Origin: Pseudomonas entomophila
Lineage (GTDB): Bacteria; Pseudomonadota; Gammaproteobacteria; Pseudomonadales; Pseudomonadaceae
Length of the DNA: 64,000 bases
NCBI RefSeq assembly: GCF_023277925.1
Contig: NZ_CP063832.1
Coordinates: forward strand, 3,054,001-3,118,000
Reading direction: 5' to 3'
The position numbers and the translations under genes were made by a program. Positions within the stretch are counted from its first letter, which is position 1; each line of letters starts with the position of its first letter. The notes beneath the pieces were generated by a model that did not search any database, was not told the origin of the DNA, and was given only the letters and a program-made list of their open reading frames with translations. Of this stretch, positions 55,211 through 63,819 are shown piece by piece.

Positions 55211-55660
55211 ATGAGGCTCTTTCTCGATTGTGAGTTCACTCAGCTCACCGCGCAGGCAAAGCTGATCTCCCTGGCGTTGGTCGCCGAGGATCGCCAGGAA
55301 TTCTACGTGGAAGTGAGCGACGCGTGGCGAGAAGAAGACTGCAGTGATTTCGTGAAGGAGATCGTACTGCCGCAACTCTGGGGAGGTGAGTACGCCATGC
55401 CGATCCTCAAGGCAAGGTCGGCGCTCCTCCAGTTCTTGGCAACCTACGACGAAGAGCTCGATATTGCCACTGACGCACCTGCCTACGACTGGGAGCTGTT
55501 CTGCGAGCTCGCCTATGACGATGGGAAATGGCCCCAGAACGTCAGAAATTTCCCCACCGATGCCACGACCCTGACTGCGACGAACGATGGGGAGGAATTG
55601 CCTCACCACGCCCTGCTAGACGCTAGGATCATTGCAAGCATGTTCACGGCTAGAGCGTAA
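55211..55660 (+). CDS. DEDDh 3'-5' exoribonuclease-like protein (Rv2179c-type)
   Basis: The 149-residue protein has the DEDD exonuclease motifs: FLDCEFTQL (D/E pair), an acidic central motif (YDWELFCEL) and HHALLDARII near the end (His and Asp four residues apart). Length and layout match small Rv2179c/DUF5051-type 3'-5' exoribonucleases. The ATG at 55211 is preferred over the TTG at 55193. Its end overlaps the convergent MNT gene by 11 bp. Confidence 0.75.
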   Translation: MRLFLDCEFTQLTAQAKLISLALVAEDRQEFYVEVSDAWREEDCSDFVKEIVLPQLWGGEYAMPILKARSALLQFLATYDEELDIATDAPAYDWELFCELAYDDGKWPQNVRNFPTDATTLTATNDGEELPHHALLDARIIASMFTARA

Positions 55661-55952
55661 CCATCTCACGCTCGATGGATGGCCTGAGGTGCTCAGGCAT
55701 GTTGTTGTGGACGTGCAAGTCGACCGGCACACCCAACATGGCCTGGAGCTCATCCTCGAGCTCGGCGATGTCGAACAAGGAAATCTTGCCAGCCATTGCT
55801 GGAGGAATGGTGGCGAGCAGATCGAGGTCACTCCCTTCGTGGTCATCGCCTCGAGCGGCGGAGCCGAAGAGTTTGGGCTCAATGAAGCCATAGGCCTCGA
55901 TTAGGCGCCGGATGCCCCCTTCCTCGCCTCGTATCGCGTCACTGGGCTTCAT
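55650..55952 (-). CDS. MNT-family nucleotidyltransferase (MntA-like), orphan
   Basis: The 100-residue minimal nucleotidyltransferase has the signature LFGSAARGDDHEGSDLDLLA (GS...G...SDxD) and a third acidic residue in VPVDLHVH. MntA antitoxins AMPylate HEPN toxins such as HepT, but no HEPN gene lies next to it; the nearest HEPN-motif genes are 3.8 and 5 kb away. Ribosome site AAGGAG is strong. Confidence 0.82.
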   Translation of the reverse strand: MKPSDAIRGEEGGIRRLIEAYGFIEPKLFGSAARGDDHEGSDLDLLATIPPAMAGKISLFDIAELEDELQAMLGVPVDLHVHNNMPEHLRPSIEREMVTL

Positions 55953-56077
55953 ACCTTTCTCCTTGAAGCACGGCCTCGCTGGTTATGACCTTGGCAGGCG
56001 CTTGTCGATTATCGCTGCAGCTAGCACCTAAACGGCATCTACACTTGTTTTTCGAGCCAGCGACCGAGGTCAAAACG

Positions 56078-56544
56078 ATGCCCACACTTCCTCCGACTGA
56101 TGCCAGTGACGAAGAATGGCGCGCCTTTGCCGAAGAGCGCTGTGAGGAGCTGAAGCCTCATGTGGCAGAGTTCATCCTGGAAAGGTTCACTTACAAGCCC
56201 AGGTATGTCCAGCAGCGGGTGTGGCGAACCTTCGCGACCGTGTCGGCCCTGAGCCTGCAGTTCGAATCTACATCCGTATATTTGTGAAACTAAATAACTA
56301 CTGGCCAAGGGAGTGCCTCGTCCTGGCTCGGATCGGCTTCACGAAGGAGCGTGTTGGGCATGGTCGAGCGCTGGTGCAGCGCCTGGTGGAGTTGGCTCCC
56401 CAATTCGGCTATCGGTACTTAGCCATCGAGTCTGCCAATGCCAACGCATCAGCGTTCGCCGAAAGGCTGGGATTCAGCCCACGGGACAATGGCCGTCACT
56501 GGATCGGTGCGGTCGACGATGTACAGAAAGCCTTGGATAGCTGA
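56078..56544 (+). pseudogene. GNAT acetyltransferase gene split by a frameshift
   Basis: The first part, from the ATG at 56078, reads MPTLPPTDASDEEWRAF...YKPRYVQQRV, and then the coherent acetyltransferase continues in another frame (EPAVRIYIRIFVKLNNYWP, ARIGFTKERVGHGRALVQRLVELA, IESANANASAFAERLGF) to 56544. The change falls near 56215-56225. The second frame has a GTG at 56221 that could start a 107-residue protein. The GNAT core (RVGHGRAL, FAERLGF) is intact, so a functional short form is possible. Confidence 0.7.
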
Positions 56545-56570
56545 TAGGCAGGACGTGGTCAGCCAGAGGC

Positions 56571-56780
56571 TCAATGGCCTTTCTCTGCCGGCCCGCCAAG
56601 GGCTCGAAGCTGATAATCAGTGACGGCTTGAAAACGATGCTCGGCCATCAACCGCAGACGCTCCAGCTCCATCCCCTCGACTCCATCAACCTCGGCCTGA
56701 TGGTAGACCTTCAGCGCTTCCACAGCCTCGGTGTACAGGTGGTGGTCGGGCATGAGCACCTTGCTCAGATCTCTTTTCAC
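56571..56780 (-). CDS. 69-residue helical protein (paralogue 2)
   Basis: Starts at GTG (KRDLSKVLMP) with AAAGGG upstream. The C-terminal half is a paralogue of the protein at 54205. The two are in the same orientation about 2.4 kb apart, which suggests an old local duplication. Function unknown. Confidence 0.6.
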   Translation of the reverse strand: MKRDLSKVLMPDHHLYTEAVEALKVYHQAEVDGVEGMELERLRLMAEHRFQAVTDYQLRALGGPAEKGH

Positions 56781-57063
56781 GATCTTTCCCTTTCTCCATG
56801 GCTATCCCACACGCTGCCATGCCAGCATGGCGCAATCTAAGCAACATGACCCTGGGAAGGATAGTCCATGAAAAATTCAGGTTGATACGTCTGCTGGCGG
56901 ATGGATGGCAAGTCAGAGATGAGACGGATGACTTGCATCTATGTTCACAAAGAGTTAACTAAAATGAAAGTTCCGCCCAAGTGTTTGAATTATTAATACC
57001 TTCGCCCCATCCTTGACCTGCGCATCAAGTTTGCGCCATCACTCCAAAAAATCAGCAGCCATA

Positions 57064-59070
57064 TCAGCTTATCATGCTCTTATCACAATCAAGAACCTCA
57101 GGCTCCTTGAGCCCAATATCAGAGAAACGCTTTCTGTAAATAGCATCGGCTCTCCACTTCACATATGCCGGGCCAGCCTTCAATGGCTTTATATCCCATG
57201 CAGTTCCTATCAGCCTAATAGCACCAGCCAGAATAGCCACAACGAGGTAAACCCAAGAGAACTGGGACTCTTTATTGAAAACGGCGTATATGCCATATGC
57301 TGCAATCACAGCTTGGCTTAGCCAAGTTACAACCGAAAGCCACTTCGCTTCCTTTTCTGCTTGCGCATTAGACGTCCAGAAAATTCTCTTCCTCATATCC
57401 TCAATGCTTGTCTCGAGCCCATCAGCTCTCGAGTTAGCCTTCAGGAGCTCGCCTTCGATTTTCTCTTTTTCGTCATTCGCTTCTTTTAAAATATCATCGG
57501 ATACTCGTTTCAAAGTTTTAGTAATCGACTCCTCCGTCAGAGCAGCTTCCTCGCCTAGAGTTAGCTTCATCAGCTCGGACTGCACGCTGTAGCTGCTACG
57601 CAGTAATTGATGATCTCTAGCGCTTAGATTGCCGCTTTTTTCCAACCGGTCGGCCTCATTTAAAACCTGATCCCAAAAATTCTTTGTGGGACGAGCAGCT
57701 GCATATGCATATGCTAACATTTCCTTTTTAGGAAGTGCAGGAGCGCCTTGCGGCGCCTTAAGCCATGCGATGTTAGCGAGACTAAAGTCCGTAATGACAG
57801 TTGAAACTTCGCGCGACATCTCGAAAGTTTTGCCGTACTCGTAAGCGGCCTTTGAAAAAGATGAGTTACTTGTAACCAATACTGCCTTTGCTTTTTCAAT
57901 CGAACGGGGAGACGCCCCTTTCCTCAGAACATAAATGCTTCTCACCGAGCGAATATCGTAGTCTTTGGCGCGCGGGTTATGATAGTCAATTTCATCGCTA
58001 AGCACTGCCGAAAATGCTTCCTCTGAAATTTCAAACTTATGATTTTCTTTAGTATATGATGGAGTTGCAACAGGCGTAACACCATACTCCTCAAGAATTT
58101 CGCTTGCTCTTCCACCGATAAGGATCAGGTCTGATTTGGTTTTACCTGACTTCCTGGCCTCAGCAACTATTGTGCCTCTACCACGAGGGGAATCGACAAA
58201 GTCAGCCGAGGATGAAATTGAAGTTGTTAGTTCGTCTAGGGTATGAGTAAAGTAGCATACCTTCCCCTTCAACCTTCTTACTAAATCAACAACTTCTTTT
58301 ATTGCTTGCCTTTCTTGCTCCCCTTCAAGACCCAGCAGCTGGATCAAAAGAGGCGTATCAAAGTAAAATATAACCTCGCTATAGGAGTCCGAAACCGAGC
58401 TTAGATCCGGGCAGAGTAAAGCATTGGCCAACATATGCCCTTGCATTAGCATCACAAACGCATCAAATATGGCTGGTTGATTCTGTATCTCACCAACAAA
58501 CTGAGCCACGAGAGCAACTTGCCAGTTCTCATCCCTCTCGAGAGCCGGCAAGGTGGTGCCACGCAGGTATGACCTTAAGCAAGGAATGGAGAACTGCGAA
58601 AGAAATACTACCAAGCACTCAGTTGCGACATCGTCAGTAATTTTTCTACCGCTGCTGTGCGCGGCATAGGCAACCAGTTCAGAAACAATGAATGCTATAT
58701 GTCTAGATGCGTTGGCTCGCTCTGCAGAAAGGTCACTACTAACTGGCTTCTTGCCAAGCACAAACTTTCCATTTTCTTTGATTAAAAACTGCTCTTTAGC
58801 GAGGCGCTGCAAGATAATTTGAATAGTTCGATGAGGTATCTCCAACCCACAAGAGTCTCGAAGCTTATTCGATATGGATGCGTCTGACACTACTTCCGGG
58901 CAATCATTAGCTAAAATCTCGGTTACGTAAGGCTTAAGATATTCAAGGTAATCACCACCCGAGTCGATGTTCACCTTAAGCATTGCTAAGCTACATAATG
59001 TATCCGAGCTGCTCAATGTGACTTCCTTATTTGTGAGTTTTACGGCGCCGGGTACTTTTAAGATTGTCAT
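57064..59070 (-). CDS. membrane-anchored PIN-like protein
   Basis: The 668-residue protein has an N-terminal winged-helix region (residues ~45-110, IPHRTIQIILQRLAKEQFLIKENGKFVLG), a long helical segment, a PIN-like nuclease core (VIFYFDTPLLIQLLGL with D238; THTLDELTTS; AKAVLVTSNSSFSKAA) and, after a coiled coil (EKEKIEGELLKANSRADGLETSIEDM), two C-terminal membrane helices (VTWLSQAVIAAYGIYAVF, WVYLVVAILAGAIRLIG). The ATG at 59070 has AAGG seven bases upstream; the frame is open to 59121. No partner gene is coupled. Defence-related activity is a guess from context. Confidence 0.6.
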   Translation of the reverse strand: MTILKVPGAVKLTNKEVTLSSSDTLCSLAMLKVNIDSGGDYLEYLKPYVTEILANDCPEVVSDASISNKLRDSCGLEIPHRTIQIILQRLAKEQFLIKENGKFVLGKKPVSSDLSAERANASRHIAFIVSELVAYAAHSSGRKITDDVATECLVVFLSQFSIPCLRSYLRGTTLPALERDENWQVALVAQFVGEIQNQPAIFDAFVMLMQGHMLANALLCPDLSSVSDSYSEVIFYFDTPLLIQLLGLEGEQERQAIKEVVDLVRRLKGKVCYFTHTLDELTTSISSSADFVDSPRGRGTIVAEARKSGKTKSDLILIGGRASEILEEYGVTPVATPSYTKENHKFEISEEAFSAVLSDEIDYHNPRAKDYDIRSVRSIYVLRKGASPRSIEKAKAVLVTSNSSFSKAAYEYGKTFEMSREVSTVITDFSLANIAWLKAPQGAPALPKKEMLAYAYAAARPTKNFWDQVLNEADRLEKSGNLSARDHQLLRSSYSVQSELMKLTLGEEAALTEESITKTLKRVSDDILKEANDEKEKIEGELLKANSRADGLETSIEDMRKRIFWTSNAQAEKEAKWLSVVTWLSQAVIAAYGIYAVFNKESQFSWVYLVVAILAGAIRLIGTAWDIKPLKAGPAYVKWRADAIYRKRFSDIGLKEPEVLDCDKSMIS

Positions 59071-59411
59071 AACTACCTTGTACTTATTATATTTCCACGA
59101 CTGTGTAAGCTGAACACACATTTCGATCTATTGAGATTGCATAGTGCAGCCTAAAGGCTAGCAACGGGCCACCATAACGTCCAATATTTTTGTTACTCCA
59201 CCAGATTTAGGCGAGGTTGAGGCAGGTCTACCGATGCAGTGGTGGTTTGGCCACAAACCTGTGTGGTTCGCGCTGTGTGACTTTCAGTATGTATTTCAAG
59301 GCCTTAAAGCGTTACTGACAAGGTAAAGTGGCCGCTGTGAGGTAAGCTTAGGCGTTCTAACGCCGTGGATCTCTGCTCTTGCTACGGAACCTTGCGGTTC
59401 ACGAACCTCTG
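59071..59411. other. AT-rich to mixed gap with no gene
   Basis: About 340 bp between the PIN-like gene start and the umuC remnant; I see only a short AGCC-TAAA-GGCT hairpin (59149-59160) and no gene. Confidence 0.5.
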
Positions 59412-59744
59412 TCACGTACAGTAGACCGTCCATAGCTCGTCCATCCGGGTCGTAAAGCTTTGGCTCATCATCTCCCTGCGCATGCCCCACGATGGGTCGA
59501 CCGGTACGCTCGCCAGGCGCATGGTGCCGCGTCCCCACCGGGCATTCACCGTGTCCAGGACACTCATTAGTTTTTCACTCGCCACCGGCTGTGAGGCCGC
59601 GAACAGATCGCCCGTGATCTCCCCTCGCTGGCTTAGGTCGAGGAGCAACACCTCCGCTTTGCTATATCGGAAACCCTCACGGTAAACACGCTCCACAGCC
59701 TCCTGCGCGGCCTTGGTTAGCAGGCGAGTGTCATCGGTGGGGTA
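59412..59744 (-). pseudogene. 3' remnant of umuC/rulB (DNA polymerase V subunit)
   Basis: The frame encodes the C-terminal ~110 residues of RulB/UmuC: YPTDDTRLLTKAAQEAV, YREGFRYSKAEVLLLDL, GDLFAASQP, VNARWGRGTMRLASVP and MRREMMSQSFTTRMDELW. The polymerase domain and all N-terminal parts are missing; sequence upstream of 59744 no longer matches. rulB is a known hot spot for integrative elements in Pseudomonas, so this is probably the scar of an insertion at its right side. Confidence 0.85.
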
Positions 59745-60061
59745 GGCATTACGTCGAAGCCTGGCCATCGTGCGGACTTTATGACCTCCAGTGCCTCGAT
59801 TCCAGCCCATTCCTTACGTTTATAAATCATCGAGCTTTGAGTAGGCTTGCGGCAGTTCAGCAGCATATCTCGTATCTGTTTTGAGCTCAGGCATTCCAAA
59901 ATGCACGACCGCAGCCTTCCAAACGGTTCCCTCATCAGGAATCGTCAAGCGACTTTGATGCCCAGTCAAAGGCTTAGCCTTTTCAGTTAGGTGCGCTAGA
60001 TATGCAACAGGCTCTCACGGTACTCTAAGGTCTTTCACATCAAAGCTACAGGATGTTTTCA
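59745..60061. other. junction region right of the umuC remnant
   Basis: About 317 bp with only a short minus-strand frame (59717-59935) that I cannot relate to any protein. This is where an element would have entered rulB. Confidence 0.4.
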
Positions 60062-60874
60062 ATGGCAGATCAATCAATTTTTAGCAAAGGTTTCTTCGGG
60101 GAAGGTTTTATCTCCCCAGACATCAATGAAACAATCGCAATTATAACCTCAGAAAATGAAGAGTGGTTTACTTTATTGAGGGATATAAATAGGCTTTTGC
60201 AAGCCATTGTAGTATCTGGCTTTCAAAAGCATCACGGCAGAACCATGGACTTAGAAGTTTTAGCCATGCTTACAGCTATGCGATCTTTAAGCAATTTTCA
60301 ATCGGCCTTCATAAATCTCGAGCGCGGTATGATTGTTGAAGCCAGGATTTTGATACGATGCCTTTTTGAAAATGCGTTTTGCATGGGTGCATTAGCAGAA
60401 ACCCCTGAGAAGTTTATTCCCTTGCTCTATAAAGACAACGTTGCCGCCAAGCGCGGCCAAGCCAAAGCCTTGAAGCAGGGTAGCTATTCTCTAGATCAAG
60501 ATGTTGCTACAGCCATGGACGAGATCTTGGCTGGCGACAAAGGCCGCCACTTGAACTGGCAAGAAGTTTCAGAGATGTCTTCGCTTAGGAATCAATACTT
60601 GTTTCACAAGCATCTTTCTGACGATGCGATGCATTATTCAGCTTCATCGCTCAAGCGCTACATTATTTCAAATAAGGAAACTAATAGCTGGAGCGGCTAC
60701 AAATTTGGGCCAGGCAAGAAAGCGGAAGTCGCTCTGGCTGCTAACCTATCTGCTTCAGCAGCTTTGGGTATCCTTATTGGATTTCCTCAGGCTACCAAAG
60801 ACTCTTCCCACGACAAAGAGGCGAATGAGCTTCTGGATAGATTCGGATCACTCAGCTCCTTGAAGCCAGAGTGA
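60062..60874 (+). CDS. DUF5677-like protein
   Basis: The 270-residue helical protein resembles DUF5677 proteins: MLTAMRSLSNFQSAFINLERGMIVEARILIRCLFENAFCMGAL and a later YLFHKHLSDDAMHYSASSLKRYI. The ATG at 60062 has AGGA eight bases upstream and is preferred to 60053. Function unknown. It is convergent with the HEPN-motif gene, 8 bp apart. Confidence 0.65.
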   Translation: MADQSIFSKGFFGEGFISPDINETIAIITSENEEWFTLLRDINRLLQAIVVSGFQKHHGRTMDLEVLAMLTAMRSLSNFQSAFINLERGMIVEARILIRCLFENAFCMGALAETPEKFIPLLYKDNVAAKRGQAKALKQGSYSLDQDVATAMDEILAGDKGRHLNWQEVSEMSSLRNQYLFHKHLSDDAMHYSASSLKRYIISNKETNSWSGYKFGPGKKAEVALAANLSASAALGILIGFPQATKDSSHDKEANELLDRFGSLSSLKPE

Positions 60875-60882
60875 TCGAATTT

Positions 60883-61641
60883 CTATTTTTCTTGTTCGTA
60901 GGATGTTACGAATACCTTGACACCTGATTCATTCCTCAAGACGGTGCCTCCATCCTTAAAGATTAGGGCATCGTCAATTCTTTCCAGCAGTTCTTCCTGC
61001 TTGTTTTTATTTGACTTATAAATTGTCCGCACCGATTTTCGGTATACGCCATCATATATTTCGCACATCAATTCCAAGTGCTCGTGCAATGCGTCACTTA
61101 AATCAATCTCTGTATGCTCCAAAGTTGTGTTGTTATAGTAGTCACACCGCATTCCTGACAAAGTTATACGAACCGGAACGAAGCTTTCAGTTTGACCAGA
61201 TTCTCTGTTTGAATAATCGACGCTATGGGCTCCAAGTTTGTTTCTAGCCTCCCGCACCTTCAAGGCTGCAACCCTTACTTCCAGATCTCTGATGTTAGGT
61301 ACATTCGAGATTCTGTGGAGATTAAGCAATGCTTGCTGCTGTATGTATGTTGCATTCAATACACCATAAAGCCTAATGTATTTTTCGCCGAAATCGTCAA
61401 ATTTCGTTGGCCCGTCAACGCCATACTTGCAGAAATGCTCAATGCCTAGCAGGCTGTCGTTTACTATATCCATGGATGAGCATATGAACCCCCAGTCTTC
61501 CGGTTTAGTAAGCTTTAGTGCTGTCTGAATGAAACTTACAAATTCACCACGATCTGGCGTATGCCGCATTGCCTTTTCATTGATTAGCTCGCGATACTCA
61601 TCATTGTAGTGATGCAGGGCTTTAAAAAGCGGCTCAAGCAT
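60883..61641 (-). CDS. hypothetical helical protein with HEPN-like RNxxxxH motif
   Basis: The 252-residue protein contains LKVREARNKLGAHSVDY, with R133 and H139 as in HEPN ribonucleases (R-N-x4-H). The rest is helical with no recognised domain. GGAG precedes the start. It lies between the DUF5677-like gene and the retron, in a defence-gene-like neighbourhood. Single-motif assignment. Confidence 0.55.
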   Translation of the reverse strand: MLEPLFKALHHYNDEYRELINEKAMRHTPDRGEFVSFIQTALKLTKPEDWGFICSSMDIVNDSLLGIEHFCKYGVDGPTKFDDFGEKYIRLYGVLNATYIQQQALLNLHRISNVPNIRDLEVRVAALKVREARNKLGAHSVDYSNRESGQTESFVPVRITLSGMRCDYYNNTTLEHTEIDLSDALHEHLELMCEIYDGVYRKSVRTIYKSNKNKQEELLERIDDALIFKDGGTVLRNESGVKVFVTSYEQEK

Positions 61642-61866
61642 TTTTGTGCTCCATTTTATAAGAGGGTCAGACTACACTACGCTTTAAGGACGACCAATAG
61701 GATTATCAACCGCCGGAGAGTGCAATCGCTTGAACCGAAGCTCCAGGAGCTAATTGCTAAGGCTGTCGATGCCGTCGAGCAAGCCGGCTAACTCCTGAGG
61801 TGCCGATCAGTTGGTATGTGCCAGGGCCTTGACAATGGCAGTATGACAGCACGATACTTTTCCTGT
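61642..61866. other. promoter region of the retron
   Basis: 225 bp divergent gap holding a short non-convincing frame (to 61791, ending VQSLEPKLQELIAKAVDAV). The retron promoter should lie in its right half. Confidence 0.4.
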
Positions 61867-62000
61867 GAAGCTTACAGGCAGATTTTTTGCCGCGTTTCGT
61901 CGGCATTTGAAACCATCGTGTCGGAGATTGCTTCGACGTGACTCACAACTGGGCGCTTCGGAATACCCTGCCGGGACGCATATGAGTGCCTGTAAGCTTC
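61867..62000 (+). ncRNA. retron msr-msd RNA, Ec67 type
   Basis: Perfect 14-base inverted repeats GAAGCTTACAGGCA (61867-61880, a1) and TGCCTGTAAGCTTC (61987-62000, a2) enclose 106 bases. The base after a1, G at 61881 in GGCAGATTT, occupies the place of the branching G of retron Ec67 (which reads GGCAGATTTG). An msr stem TGCCG-loop-CGGCA follows (61888-61905), then msd stems such as CGTGTCG/CGACGTG. The element ends 22 bp before the reverse transcriptase start, as usual. Confidence 0.85.
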
Positions 62001-62022
62001 CGTTCTCAAACAAGGATGTTGC

Positions 62023-63819
62023 ATGTCGGAACTGCATCAGCTTCAGAAAGCCGCTTCTCTTCATGACTTGGCAGCCATCCTTAATTACACTCCAAGCGCC
62101 TTATCGTACCTAGTGTACAAGAGGCCTGCGAAATACACTCAATTCACAATCCCTAAAAGTAATGGCGAACCACGCCAAATCTGCGCTCCTTGCGATGAGC
62201 TAAAAGCTCTTCAGAAACAAGTAAAAGTCCTCTTAGACAAATGCTTGGCCACCATTGAGGCTAAAAGTCAGGCACGGGGGGCGATTTCACATGGTTTTAA
62301 AGCAGGACATTCCATTATCACCAATGCAGAGCCCCATAAAAAAAGAAGGTACGTGTTCAACGTCGACCTTGAGGGCTTCTTCGACTCTATTCACATGGGT
62401 AGGATTCGTGGATTCTTAATCAGCAACAAGGATTTCAAGCTCAACCCTAAAGTGGCCACTGTCCTAGCCCAGATAATGTGTCATGATGACAAGCTGCCTC
62501 AGGGTAGCCCTACCTCACCGGTCGCTTCCAATCTGATCGGTCATTTGCTGGACTTAAGGCTTGTCCAGTTAGCAAAGAGAAATGGTTGTTCGTACTCACG
62601 GTACGCCGACGACTTAACTTTCTCAACCAACAAGAAAGATTTTCCTGAGGAAATCGCCTCTTCTGACGAAAGCGGAAACTCATGGTCGGCAGGCCCATCG
62701 CTAATTAAAATAATTCAAAAAAGCGGGTTCAAGCTTAATCATAATAAAACCCGCATGCAGTACCGAACCAATAGACAGTCCGTGACCGGCCTAGTCGTTA
62801 ACCAAATAACTAATACCCCTGCGGAGGTTCGACGCACCGCTCGTGCCATGGCTTTCCACCTGTTCAACAACGGATACTATCTGATAAAGGACGAAGTGCC
62901 AGGAGCGGAGATAGAGAAGGCTCCCATGATCAGGGACTATACCCAACTGGAATCGCTTGACGGGTTGTTTAGCTTTATATACATGGTTGATCAGTTTAAC
63001 CGCAAGAAAATCGCAGATAACAACAATGTAAAAATTGAGTCCTTCAAGAAAACAAGCCTTGAAAAAATTCATGCGGACTTTTTATTTTACAAGAACTTCT
63101 ACGCCTCGCCGCTGCCTACAATTCTGTGCGAAGGCAAAACAGATAATGTTTACCTTACATGTGCCATGAAGTCTCTAATGGATAAGTTTCCACGACTTTG
63201 CAAGGCCAGCAAGGATGGAAAGCCAGCGCTAAGAGTCCGCTTCATCAACTATTCAGAACTGACGCATAGAGCACTAGATCTGAATGGAGGCTCAGCTGAT
63301 CTCGCTGCATTCATACGCTCATATGCAAAAAATTGCGGAAAATATAAAGCACACCCGCCTTTAAGCCCAACCATTATAGTCGTTGATAACGACAGCGGCT
63401 CTGAGCCAATATTTAAAGCGATCAAAGAAGTCACCGGAAGTCGCTATGCCATTCCCAATGGAAAGGGAACCATCCTAGACAAATCTCAAACCACTTACTA
63501 TATCACCCAAAACCTATCTGTAGTTTTGACCCCATTAAAAAAAGATGGTCAGCCGACCATGATGGAAGATTTTTTCACAGCCAAGGTGCGTCAGACCGTC
63601 TGGGAAAATAAAACCTTCGAAATCTTGAGCAAGTCTCCTTCCAAGAACACGTATAACAAAAACACGTTCGCACAGAAAATCGTGAAAGCCGACCGCGCAA
63701 ATATTGATTTCAAAGGATTTTCGCCAATCCTAAAGTCGATAAGCCAGTTAATTAGAGGCCATCACTTAGACAAATCCCTGCTCAAGAAAAACTTACCCCC
63801 TAAACCAGCTAAACTTTAA
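62023..63819 (+). CDS. retron reverse transcriptase-TOPRIM fusion (Ec67 family)
   Basis: The 598-residue protein has RT motifs: NVDLEGFFDSIH (115-124), LPQGSPTSP (158-166), YSRYADDLTFS with YADD at 194-197, and the retron-type VTGLVVN (254-260). The C-terminal third is a TOPRIM domain: PTILCEGKTD (E370) and TIIVVDNDSGS (D455, D457). This is the Ec67 layout in which RT and effector nuclease domain are fused. Such retrons make a branched RNA-DNA (msDNA) from the adjoining RNA and give phage defence. All catalytic residues look intact. AAGGA precedes the ATG. Confidence 0.92.
   Translation: MSELHQLQKAASLHDLAAILNYTPSALSYLVYKRPAKYTQFTIPKSNGEPRQICAPCDELKALQKQVKVLLDKCLATIEAKSQARGAISHGFKAGHSIITNAEPHKKRRYVFNVDLEGFFDSIHMGRIRGFLISNKDFKLNPKVATVLAQIMCHDDKLPQGSPTSPVASNLIGHLLDLRLVQLAKRNGCSYSRYADDLTFSTNKKDFPEEIASSDESGNSWSAGPSLIKIIQKSGFKLNHNKTRMQYRTNRQSVTGLVVNQITNTPAEVRRTARAMAFHLFNNGYYLIKDEVPGAEIEKAPMIRDYTQLESLDGLFSFIYMVDQFNRKKIADNNNVKIESFKKTSLEKIHADFLFYKNFYASPLPTILCEGKTDNVYLTCAMKSLMDKFPRLCKASKDGKPALRVRFINYSELTHRALDLNGGSADLAAFIRSYAKNCGKYKAHPPLSPTIIVVDNDSGSEPIFKAIKEVTGSRYAIPNGKGTILDKSQTTYYITQNLSVVLTPLKKDGQPTMMEDFFTAKVRQTVWENKTFEILSKSPSKNTYNKNTFAQKIVKADRANIDFKGFSPILKSISQLIRGHHLDKSLLKKNLPPKPAKL

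Noticed and set aside
59296-59538. 80-codon minus-strand frame over the umuC remnant
   Set aside because: Off-frame shadow of the UmuC C-terminal frame.
61609-61791. 60-codon frame before the retron
   Set aside because: It begins inside the neighbouring gene on the other strand, has no ribosome site, and only its tail looks protein-like.
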